NCBI GenBank assembly: GCA_002782905.1
Contig: PFJA01000210.1
Coordinates: 1 to 15,725 of the forward strand
Length of the DNA: 15,725 bases
Direction of reading: 5' to 3'
From: Lysobacterales bacterium CG_4_10_14_3_um_filter_64_11
Lineage (GTDB): Bacteria > Pseudomonadota > Gammaproteobacteria > Xanthomonadales > Xanthomonadaceae
The translations under genes were made by a program, and so were the position numbers. Within the stretch, counting starts at the first letter, position 1. Each line of letters begins with the position of its first letter. The notes beneath the pieces were generated by a model, which worked only from the letters and a program-made list of their open reading frames with translations, had not been told where the DNA came from and did not search any database. Positions 6,566-12,965 of this stretch are shown piece after piece.

Positions 6566-7255
6566 GTGATCACCGACTCCACACAGATCCGCTCGTTGAT
6601 CAATCGCCTGATCCGCGACAAGGTTCCGATTACCGTGATGTTGCCGGGCCGCGAGGGCTTCTTCAGCAGCCTGTTGCTGGACAGTGACCGTGACAACGGC
6701 ACCCTGCTCGCTGACGAATTGTTTCCCGCACGCGGCCACGCCGCCGTGGAGCCTGGAATGGAAATACGCGTTCTGGGCAACCTCGATGGCATCGAAGTTC
6801 GCTTCAAAAGTCGGGTGATCACGATCAACGCCGAGCAACCTGGCGCCAGCTACCGCCTGGTCATGCCGATTGCCATGGATTACAAGCAGCGGCGCGATGC
6901 GTTCAGAGTGCCGGTATCGCCGGCCCTGGCCATTGCGGTGTTACTGAACGCAGATGGCATCAGTGCCAAGGGTACCCTGGCCGACATATCGCACAATGGC
7001 CTGCGGATCGCCATCCGTGGTGCCAATCCAGTACCTGCAGGGGCGCAATTGCTGTGCCACATCGATCTGCCCGATGAGCACATCAGCACCATGGCCGAAG
7101 CGCGCCACAGCGCAGCGGATCGCCGCGGCCTTGGCGTGGTGTACATCGGCTTTCGCTTTCTTGAACTGAACATCGAGCACCAGCGCGCGATCAACCGCTT
7201 CACCGCCAATCTGCAGCGCGACCAATTGCGCGCCCGTCGCATGTTCCAACCCTGA
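6566..7255 (+). CDS. flgZ: PilZ-domain c-di-GMP receptor, FlgZ/YcgR type (flagellar brake)
   Basis: 229 residues from a GTG start at 6566. YcgR/FlgZ proteins bind c-di-GMP and then slow or bias the flagellar motor. Residues ~8-100 form the YcgR N-terminal domain (IRSLINRLIRDKVPITVMLP, then LLLDSDRDNGTLLADELFP). Residues ~105-220 are a PilZ domain with the binding motif RRDAFR (R109, R110, R114) and DISHNG (D140, S142, G145), so c-di-GMP binding should be intact. The start is uncertain: the frame runs upstream into flgN, no ATG lies before the conserved N-terminal domain, and GTG is the best placed, with only a weak GGGCC region upstream. It follows flgN by 29 bases and precedes the EAL-HDOD gene by seven. 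Confidence 0.9.
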   Translation: MITDSTQIRSLINRLIRDKVPITVMLPGREGFFSSLLLDSDRDNGTLLADELFPARGHAAVEPGMEIRVLGNLDGIEVRFKSRVITINAEQPGASYRLVMPIAMDYKQRRDAFRVPVSPALAIAVLLNADGISAKGTLADISHNGLRIAIRGANPVPAGAQLLCHIDLPDEHISTMAEARHSAADRRGLGVVYIGFRFLELNIEHQRAINRFTANLQRDQLRARRMFQP

Positions 7256-7262
7256 GGTCGCC

Positions 7263-8549
7263 ATGCCCGATTCCGTCAACCCGACGATGCCTCCTACCGA
7301 CCTGCCCTCCATGGTGGCGCGCCAGGCAATCCTTGATCGCGAGCAGAAACTGTTTGGTTACGAATTGCTGTTCCGCGCCACCCTGACCGACCGCCACGCC
7401 AACATCAGCGATGGCGACGCGGCAACGGCGCGCGTACTGATGCAGGCCTTGGTCGATATCGGCATCGAGCGGCTGGTTGGCGATTCGTTCGCGTTGATCA
7501 ACATGACCCGCCGCTTGCTGCTGCAGCACGAATTGCTGCCGATCTCGGGCAAGCGCATCGGCCTTGAGCTGCTGGAAAACGAGGAGGTCGATGAGCTACT
7601 GCTGACGGCACTGGGCGAGCTCTCGCGCCGCGGCTACCTGATCGTGCTCGATGATTTCGTGCTGGCTGAGCAAACCCCGGAGATCGACGCCCTACTTGAG
7701 CTGGCCGATATCATCAAGATCGAAATACCGAACCGCAGCGACAGTGAACTCGCAGAGCAGGTCACCCGGCTGCGTCGCTTCCGCGCCCGCCTGGTCGCCG
7801 AAAAAGTGGAGACCCACGACGATTTCCAGCGTTGCCTGGCACTGGGCTTCGACCTGTTTCAGGGCTACTTCTTCTTCCGCCCGGAAATCATCGGCGAAGG
7901 CAACATTTCGGAAACCGGCCTGAGCGTGATGCGTTTGCTGGCGGCACTGGAAGATGCCAACAACGGGCCCAAGGAACTGGAGGCCATCATCACCTCCGAT
8001 GCCGTACTCAGTTACCGTCTGCTGCGGTTGGTCAACTCCGCCTACTTTGGCCTGAGCAGTTCGGTCAGTTCCCTGCGCCATGCCATCGTTTATCTGGGCA
8101 TCGGCAATATCCGCAACTGGGTGCGGGTACTCGCCCTCGCGCGGCTCGACAATCGTCCGCCCGAATTGTTGAAAGCCGCGCTGGTTCGCGCACGCATGTG
8201 CGAACAACTCATTACCGGTGGCAAGCCGAGCAGCAGGGGCGAACAGGCGTTCATGGTGGGATTGTTCTCGATGCTCGATGCGCTGCTCAACGCACCCATG
8301 GACGAGTTGCTTGGCAATCTCGATTTGCCCGCCGAGGTGAGTCAGGCAATCCGCGATGGCAGCGGCCCGTTTGGCCAACTGCTGGAGCAGGTGCACGCCT
8401 GTGAGCGCGCACAATGGGAAATTCTCGAGTCCTGGGACGTCAGCCCGGTGCTGCTTGCTTATACCTATCTGAGTGCGGTGGAATGGGCCGATCAGATGTT
8501 CAGCTTCGGCACCGCTGCAACCGACGCGGGCGGCAGCACGCGGCATTGA
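7263..8549 (+). CDS. EAL-HDOD fusion signalling protein (YuxH type)
   Basis: 428 residues, cytoplasmic. Residues ~15-210 are an EAL-like domain. The signature is YELLFR (ELL instead of EAL), with E34, N80 (LINMT), E102/E105 (GLELLE), D130-D131 (LIVLDDF), K152, E180 (AEKVE) and Q200 (FQGYFF) at the positions of the catalytic set. The loop-6 motif DDFGTG is DDFVLA, so phosphodiesterase activity is doubtful. Residues ~220-420 are an HDOD domain (ITSDAVLSYRLLRLVNSAYF, then SSLRHAIVYLGIGNIRNWVR). The ATG has a GAGG that overlaps the flgZ stop, so it probably shares that transcript. Placement after flgZ suggests a motility role, which is my inference; whether it hydrolyses or only senses c-di-GMP is not decidable here. 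Confidence 0.9.
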   Translation: MPDSVNPTMPPTDLPSMVARQAILDREQKLFGYELLFRATLTDRHANISDGDAATARVLMQALVDIGIERLVGDSFALINMTRRLLLQHELLPISGKRIGLELLENEEVDELLLTALGELSRRGYLIVLDDFVLAEQTPEIDALLELADIIKIEIPNRSDSELAEQVTRLRRFRARLVAEKVETHDDFQRCLALGFDLFQGYFFFRPEIIGEGNISETGLSVMRLLAALEDANNGPKELEAIITSDAVLSYRLLRLVNSAYFGLSSSVSSLRHAIVYLGIGNIRNWVRVLALARLDNRPPELLKAALVRARMCEQLITGGKPSSRGEQAFMVGLFSMLDALLNAPMDELLGNLDLPAEVSQAIRDGSGPFGQLLEQVHACERAQWEILESWDVSPVLLAYTYLSAVEWADQMFSFGTAATDAGGSTRH

Positions 8550-8590
8550 GTGATCCATCACCGCATCACGGAAAGCGCGGATGCAGACGC

Positions 8591-8596
8591 TACAAT
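8591..8596 (+). promoter_or_regulatory. Possible -10 element before the oxidoreductase gene
   Basis: The hexamer TACAAT lies 27 bases before the start at 8624 in the 74-base gap after the EAL-HDOD gene. The -35 position (around 8568) has no good match, so this is a weak call. Confidence 0.3.
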
Positions 8597-8623
8597 GAGC
8601 GCAGATCCCGTCTGGACCACGCC

Positions 8624-9628
8624 ATGAGCATTCCATGCCGCACCATCACCCTCGCCGCCCGCCCCGATGGCGTGCCGCGTGACGACGATTTCGCACTGCT
8701 GACCAACACCCTGCCCGCTCTTGGCGAGGGGCAGTTCCGGGTCGCGGTGCGCTACCTGTCCATCGACCCGGCGATGCGGGTGTGGATGAGCGAACAAAAA
8801 AGCTACTGGCCACCGGTACCGCTGGGCGAAGTGATGCGCGCGGCTGGCATCGGCGAAATCGTCGAGTCCCGACACCCGACGTTTCCGCCAGGCACCTGGG
8901 TCAGCGGCATGACCGGCGTGCGCGAGCAACTGATCAGCGACGGCAAGGGTATGCGCCGCTTCGATGCCAGTGCCCTGCCGCATCCGGCCTGGGCGCTGAG
9001 CGTGTTCGGCGCCACCGGCCTGACCGCCTGGTTCGGTCTCACTGATATCGGCCAACCCAAGGCCGGCGATACCGTGGTGATTTCGGCGGCCTCCGGTGCG
9101 GTCGGCTCAGCGGCGGTGCAGATCGCGAAAAACCTCGGTTGCAAAGTGATCGGCATTGCCGGTGGCGCGGAGAAATGCGCCTATGTACGCAACGAACTGG
9201 GTGCCGACGCCGCCATCGACTACAAAAACGAATCTGTCGGCAAAGCGCTGGATCAACACTGTCCCGGCGGCATCGACATCTATTTCGACAACGTCGGCGG
9301 CGAGATTCTCGACGCCGCGCTCAGCCGCCTGCGAATGCATGCGCGGGTGGTGCTGTGCGGTGGCATTTCGCAGTACAACGCCACCGGCAAGGTGCGCGGC
9401 CCGGCCAATTACCTGGCGCTGATTTCGGCGCGGGCGCGGATGCAGGGTTTTGTCGTGCTCGATTATCTCGATCGTGCCGACGAGGCACTGGCGGTGATGG
9501 CGCCGTGGGCGGCCGCAGGCAAACTCAGCAGCCGGATCGATGTACTTGAAGGCATCGAACATTTCGCCGAAGCACTGCGCCGGGTTTATTCCGGCGCCAA
9601 CTTCGGCAAGCAGATAGTGAAGGTCTGA
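8624..9628 (+). CDS. NADP-dependent oxidoreductase, MDR superfamily (leukotriene B4 dehydrogenase/CurA-like)
   Basis: 334 residues. Members of this zinc-free branch reduce the C=C double bond of alpha,beta-unsaturated carbonyls using NADPH. Visible are the N-terminal VRYLSIDPAMRVWM block, the nucleotide-binding SAASGAVGSAAVQIAKNLGC, then VIGIAGGAEKCAYVRNELGA and DAAIDYKNE, and the family's GGIDIYFDNVGGEILDAAL. The C terminus FGKQIVKV is typical of the family, and no structural-zinc Cys cluster is present. I chose ATG at 8624 because the family N terminus begins here; upstream codons in frame fall in the EAL-HDOD gene. No clear Shine-Dalgarno is visible. It ends three bases before the MoxR gene, so they are probably cotranscribed. 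The physiological substrate is unknown. Confidence 0.88.
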   Translation: MSIPCRTITLAARPDGVPRDDDFALLTNTLPALGEGQFRVAVRYLSIDPAMRVWMSEQKSYWPPVPLGEVMRAAGIGEIVESRHPTFPPGTWVSGMTGVREQLISDGKGMRRFDASALPHPAWALSVFGATGLTAWFGLTDIGQPKAGDTVVISAASGAVGSAAVQIAKNLGCKVIGIAGGAEKCAYVRNELGADAAIDYKNESVGKALDQHCPGGIDIYFDNVGGEILDAALSRLRMHARVVLCGGISQYNATGKVRGPANYLALISARARMQGFVVLDYLDRADEALAVMAPWAAAGKLSSRIDVLEGIEHFAEALRRVYSGANFGKQIVKV

Positions 9629-9631
9629 GCC

Positions 9632-10480
9632 ATGCGCTTTGAAGGTACCGCCCACTACGTCGCCAGCGACGAACTCAAACTCGCAGTCAATGCTGCGATC
9701 ACCCTGCAACGGCCGCTGTTGATCAAGGGCGAGCCGGGCACCGGCAAAACCCTGCTCGCCGAAGAAATGGCCAGCGCGCTGGCGGCACCGCTGTTTACCT
9801 GGCACGTCAAATCCACCACCAAGGCGCATCAGGGTCTGTACGAATACGACGCGGTCAGCCGCCTGCGTGACTCACAACTTGGCGAGGCGCGAGTACATGA
9901 GGTGCGCAATTACATCCGCCCCGGTGCGTTGTGGCAGGCGTTTGCCAGCGAACAGCGCGCGGTATTGCTGATCGATGAAATCGACAAGGCCGACATCGAG
10001 TTTCCCAACGACTTGCTGCGCGAACTCGACCGCATGGAATTCTCAGTCGATGAAACTGGTGAAACCATCCGCGCCCGCCATCGGCCGATCATCGTCATCA
10101 CTTCGAACAACGAGAAAGAACTGCCTGACGCGTTCCTGCGCCGCTGTTTCTTTCACTACATCAACTTCCCGGACCGCACCACCCTGGAGCGGATCATCGC
10201 GGTGCACTACCCCGGTCTTGCCGGTGCGCTGGTCAGCGATGCCTTGGAAATGTTCCTGCAACTGCGCGAAGTGCCGGGCCTGAAGAAACGACCTTCGACC
10301 TCGGAGCTGATCGACTGGCTGAAGCTGCTGCTGGCCGATGATCTGGCGGCGCACGCACTGCACGAGCGCGACCCGGCCAAGGCGATTCCGCCGCTGTACG
10401 GCGCGTTGGTGAAAAACGAACAGGATGTGCAATTGCTGGAACGTCTTGCTTTCATGCATCGTCGTCAAGCGCAGCGCTAA
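9632..10480 (+). CDS. MoxR-family AAA+ ATPase
   Basis: 282 residues, cytoplasmic. MoxR ATPases act as chaperone-like partners of VWA-domain proteins in maturing or inserting cofactors into target enzymes. Walker A is GEPGTGKT (33-40), Walker B VLLIDEIDKAD (111-121), sensor 1 lies at ITSNNEKELPDAF and an arginine finger candidate is R170 (FLRRC). The C-terminal ~90 residues form the helical lid (KKRPSTSELIDWLKLLLADD). The gene starts three bases after the oxidoreductase stop and is followed by its VWA partner after six bases. The client enzyme is not apparent; the oxidoreductase upstream is only a positional candidate. Confidence 0.93.
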   Translation: MRFEGTAHYVASDELKLAVNAAITLQRPLLIKGEPGTGKTLLAEEMASALAAPLFTWHVKSTTKAHQGLYEYDAVSRLRDSQLGEARVHEVRNYIRPGALWQAFASEQRAVLLIDEIDKADIEFPNDLLRELDRMEFSVDETGETIRARHRPIIVITSNNEKELPDAFLRRCFFHYINFPDRTTLERIIAVHYPGLAGALVSDALEMFLQLREVPGLKKRPSTSELIDWLKLLLADDLAAHALHERDPAKAIPPLYGALVKNEQDVQLLERLAFMHRRQAQR

Positions 10481-10486
10481 CTTCCG

Positions 10487-11659
10487 ATGTTTTTGGGTTT
10501 GTTCGATACGCTGCGCGCCGCCAAGGTGCCGGTCAGTGTGCGTGAACTGCTCGACCTGCACGCGGCGCTGAAAGCCGGCATCGTGCAGGTCGATGTCGAT
10601 GCGTTTTACACCCTGGCACGCACGCTGCTGGTCAAGGACGAGCGTCATTTTGATCGCTTCGATCGCGCGTTTGCGTGCTGGTTCAAGGGCATGCCCGACC
10701 TGCCCGCCACGCTCGACGCCGAGGTCCCCGCCGACTGGCTGCGCCGCGTCTTTGATCGCGAGTTCAGCGCCGAGGAACGTGCCCGCATCGAAGCACTGGG
10801 TGGCCTTGAGAAGCTGCTTGAGGAATTGCGCAAGCGCCTGAACGAGCAACATGAACGTCATCAGGGCGGCAATCGCTGGATCGGCACCGGCGGCAGCAGC
10901 CCGTTCGGCAACAGCGGCTACAACCCCGAAGGCATCCGCATCGGTGGCATGGGCGGCAACCGGCGCGCGGTAAAAGTATGGGAGCAACGTCAGTATCGCA
11001 ATCTCGACGATCAAGTCGAAATCGGCACCCGCAACATCAAACTGGCACTGCGGCGATTACGCCGCTTTGCGCGCGAAGGTGCCGCCGATGAACTCGACCT
11101 CGACGCTACCATCGCCGCCACCGCGCGCGAAGGTGGCATGCTCGATATCCAGATGCGTGCGGAACGGCACAATGCGGTAAAAGTGTTGTTGCTGCTCGAT
11201 ATCGGCGGCTCGATGGACGAGCATGTGCGGGTCTGCGAAGAACTGTTCTCGGCCTGCCGCAGCGAGTTCAAGCACCTCGAACACTTCTATTTCCACAACT
11301 GCCTGTACGAATCGGTGTGGAAGCACAACCAGCGCCGCTTCAACGAGCGCCTGCCCACGCTGGAACTGCTGCGCACCTATGGCGCCGATTACCGCGTGGT
11401 GATCGTCGGCGATGCGGCGATGGCCGCGTACGAGATCACCCATCCGGGCGGCAGCGTCGAGCATGTCAACGAAGAGCCCGGCAGCGTCTGGATCCAGCGG
11501 CTGGTCGAACGTTTTGCCAAAGTCGTCTGGATCAACCCGACACCGCAACGGGCCTGGGATTACAGCCAGTCCACCGGCCTGATCCGGAGCTTGCTGCATG
11601 AACGCATGTACCCGCTCACCCTGGCCGGTCTCGATGAGGCGATACGCAAGCTGCGTTAA
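10487..11659 (+). CDS. VWA-domain protein, CoxE-like, partner of the MoxR ATPase
   Basis: 390 residues, no signal peptide or membrane segment. The N-terminal region (FLGLFDTLRAAKVPVSVREL) is the CoxE-like start. A charged helical stretch (~95-125) is followed by a Gly-rich patch at 127-158 (GGNRWIGTGGSSPFGNSGYN, IRIGGMGGNRR). The VWA domain begins near 228; its metal-site motif is DIGGSMD (D238-I-G-G-S242), with Gly where the classic DxSxS has its first Ser. I recall this variant as usual in this family but cannot check it. Other features are YGADYRVVIVGDAAMAAYEI and the closing WINPTPQRAWDY. The pair is widespread and its molecular role is largely unknown. No obvious ribosome binding site precedes the ATG. 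Confidence 0.9.
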   Translation: MFLGLFDTLRAAKVPVSVRELLDLHAALKAGIVQVDVDAFYTLARTLLVKDERHFDRFDRAFACWFKGMPDLPATLDAEVPADWLRRVFDREFSAEERARIEALGGLEKLLEELRKRLNEQHERHQGGNRWIGTGGSSPFGNSGYNPEGIRIGGMGGNRRAVKVWEQRQYRNLDDQVEIGTRNIKLALRRLRRFAREGAADELDLDATIAATAREGGMLDIQMRAERHNAVKVLLLLDIGGSMDEHVRVCEELFSACRSEFKHLEHFYFHNCLYESVWKHNQRRFNERLPTLELLRTYGADYRVVIVGDAAMAAYEITHPGGSVEHVNEEPGSVWIQRLVERFAKVVWINPTPQRAWDYSQSTGLIRSLLHERMYPLTLAGLDEAIRKLR

Positions 11660-11682
11660 GCTGCGCCACTGTGTGCGACATC

Positions 11683-11702
11683 CCGAATCCGAATCCGAAT
11701 CC
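11683..11702. repeat. Short tandem repeat (CCGAAT)3CC
   Basis: Three perfect hexamer copies lie in the 60-base gap between the VWA gene and the next gene. Similar short CGAATC-type arrays are common between genes in Xanthomonadaceae, as I recall; the function is unknown. Confidence 0.6.
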
Positions 11703-11719
11703 TGCCAGTTGACTGCCCA

Positions 11720-12631
11720 ATGCCACCCATACTTCGCCTGCTTGCGCTTGTTACCTGTCTGTTGTTTACCAGTACCAGCCCGGCACAAACGCCGGCAGGC
11801 AAAGCCGACATCCGCATCACGGCGCTGTTCAACGACCCTGCGATTGCTGAGATCAGCGGCCTGGCGGCATCACGACTGCACCCGAATGTGCTCTGGGTGC
11901 ATAACGACAGTTTCGACAAGCCGGTACTGTACGCGCTGTCCACCACAGGCAAGCGTCTGGCAAGCGTCACCATCGCCGGCGTTGAAAATATCGACTGGGA
12001 AGATATCGCCGCCTTCACCTTGAGCGGAAAAGCCTACCTGCTGATCGCCGATACCGGCGATAACGGCGGCATCCGCCAAACCCTGCAACTGCATGTGGTG
12101 CGTGAACCTGCGCAATTGCGCGACCAGACCATCAAACCGGCGTGGTCGATTCGCTTTCGCTGGCCGGACGGCCCGCGTGACTGCGAAGCGGTAGCGGTCG
12201 ATGGCAAACGCGGCGAGATCCTGCTGTTCGGCAAAAAACGGGTGCCCGTGGATCTGTTGAGTCTGCCACTGCAACCCCACAATGACGCCGTGCAGATCGC
12301 CCGTCCGATCGGCGCTCTGGCCGGCATCGCGCAGCCCAGCGCTGAAGACCTGGAGCGCAATCCGGTCTATGGCCGCTACCGCAGCCAGATCACCGCCGCC
12401 GACATCAGCCCGAACGGCCGCACGTTGGCCGTACTCAACTACCGTGCGGTCTATCTTTATCCACGCCATGCTGGCGAAGACTGGCCGCAGGCCGTTGCCC
12501 GGCCAGGCAGGGAACGTGTTTTCCCGTGGCTGGCGCAGGCCGAAGCGTTGGGCTTCGCGGCCGACGGCAAGGGCCTGTGGATCAGTGGCGAACGCCAGCC
12601 GACGCCGCTGTTGTGGCTGGCGCTGCCCTGA
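11720..12631 (+). CDS. Exported protein of unknown function, propeller-like
   Basis: 303 residues. I do not recognise a named family with certainty. Residues 1-22 look like a signal peptide (MPPILRLLALVTCLLFTSTS, then PAQT), so it is likely periplasmic or secreted. The mature part has repeated beta-rich segments with ISGLAASRLHPNVLWVHNDS, VENIDWEDIAAF and YLLIADTGDN. These patterns recall beta-propeller or phytase-like esterase repeats, and aspartates such as those in ADTGDN may bind calcium, but this is a resemblance only. No good Shine-Dalgarno precedes the ATG; the signal peptide supports the start. It is not obviously coupled to the VWA gene 60 bases upstream, and the terminator-like hairpin at 12645 follows its stop. 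Confidence 0.75.
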   Translation: MPPILRLLALVTCLLFTSTSPAQTPAGKADIRITALFNDPAIAEISGLAASRLHPNVLWVHNDSFDKPVLYALSTTGKRLASVTIAGVENIDWEDIAAFTLSGKAYLLIADTGDNGGIRQTLQLHVVREPAQLRDQTIKPAWSIRFRWPDGPRDCEAVAVDGKRGEILLFGKKRVPVDLLSLPLQPHNDAVQIARPIGALAGIAQPSAEDLERNPVYGRYRSQITAADISPNGRTLAVLNYRAVYLYPRHAGEDWPQAVARPGRERVFPWLAQAEALGFAADGKGLWISGERQPTPLLWLALP

Positions 12632-12639
12632 GCGCAATG

Positions 12640-12664
12640 AAAAAGGCCCGCCTTGCGGCGGGCC
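12640..12664 (-). terminator. Intrinsic terminator on the minus strand
   Basis: GGCCCGCC pairs perfectly with GGCGGGCC (eight bp) around a four-base loop, GCAA on the minus strand (a GNRA tetraloop). On the minus strand it is directly followed by five T residues, the form of a Rho-independent terminator. On the plus strand only an A-run precedes it, so it is oriented for minus-strand transcription although it lies 13 bases after the plus-strand gene; some bidirectional action is possible. Confidence 0.8.
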
Positions 12665-12890
12665 ACCGGTAACCCCGGCTCACCTATCCTGGAGAGAGGG
12701 CAGGCCAACATCCGTGTCGCGCCTGCCCAAGTACTGCCAACGCAAGACCCAGCGAAAACCGGCCACGGTTCTGAAATTCCCTCTGAACCAGGTGGCAAAG
12801 CCCCGTTATTGCGCCACGGTACCCGGCTCTGGCCGTGCTGCATGGCAACAAGCCGCCCTGCCCCGCAGGCTATCCATGGCCTGTAGAAAC
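12640..12890 (-). ncRNA. Candidate Csr/Rsm-family regulatory RNA (CsrA/RsmA sponge)
   Basis: The minus strand has exactly four GGA triplets here and all lie in predicted hairpin loops. In 5' to 3' order: (1) CAGGC-CATGGATA-GCCTG (12883-12866); (2) GGTTC-AGAGGGAATTTCA-GAACC (12789-12767); (3) an eight-bp GGGCAGGC/GCCTGCCC stem topped by CGACA-CGGA-TGTTG (12728-12698); (4) CTCTCC-AGGATA-GGTGAG with one T-T mismatch (12696-12679). Hairpin 3 contains ACACGGATGT, close to the core of the known CsrA-preferred motif ACARGGAUGU. It then ends in the terminator at 12664-12640. About 245 bases and four GGA loops suit CsrB/CsrC/RsmY/RsmZ-type RNAs, which sequester CsrA/RsmA. The 5' end is uncertain, no clear -10/-35 pair was found, and the section 12791-12865 has weaker pairing and no GGA. 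The gene has no protein-coding alternative on either strand. Confidence 0.6.
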
Positions 12891-12894
12891 GCTG

Positions 12895-12928
12895 AATTGA
12901 TCAGCGTTCCTAATTGATCAGCGTTCCT
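12895..12928. repeat. Perfect tandem 17-bp direct repeat
   Basis: AATTGATCAGCGTTCCT occurs twice end to end (12895-12911 and 12912-12928). The first copy also belongs to an inverted repeat: AACGCTGA (12888-12895), a five-base loop, TCAGCGTT (12901-12908). Each copy contains the palindrome TGATCA. It lies between the predicted RNA start and the lexA promoter, so it could be a regulatory site of either or a simple duplication. Confidence 0.9.
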
Positions 12929-12929
12929 C

Positions 12930-12958
12930 TTGCGCAATCCGCACCGAACACGTACATT
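12930..12958 (+). promoter_or_regulatory. Candidate lexA promoter giving a leaderless transcript
   Basis: TTGCGC (-35), 17-base spacer, TACATT (-10), then seven bases to A12966, the first base of the lexA ATG. The start codon would therefore be the transcript start. The absence of any Shine-Dalgarno before lexA agrees with leaderless translation. Confidence 0.5.
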
Positions 12959-12963
12959 TGTAC
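12952..12963 (+). promoter_or_regulatory. Probable LexA operator (SOS box), GTACATTTGTAC
   Basis: This is a GTAC-N4-GTAC palindrome that ends two bases before the lexA start codon and covers the predicted -10 box. It differs from the E. coli CTGT-N8-ACAG box and resembles the GTAC-N4-GTGC type described for the second LexA (LexA2) of Pseudomonas putida. Its placement fits autorepression by LexA. Confidence 0.75.
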
Positions 12964-12965
12964 CC

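Noticed and set aside
7692..8636. A 314-codon open frame on the minus strand opposite the EAL-HDOD gene
   Set aside because: The plus-strand gene has clear EAL and HDOD motifs; the antisense product has no recognisable domain.
12640..12890. 6S RNA, RNase P RNA or tmRNA as the identity of the minus-strand RNA
   Set aside because: I found no 6S-like central bubble between long closing stems, no RNase P conserved core and no tRNA-like end; the four GGA loops fit the Csr/Rsm class better.
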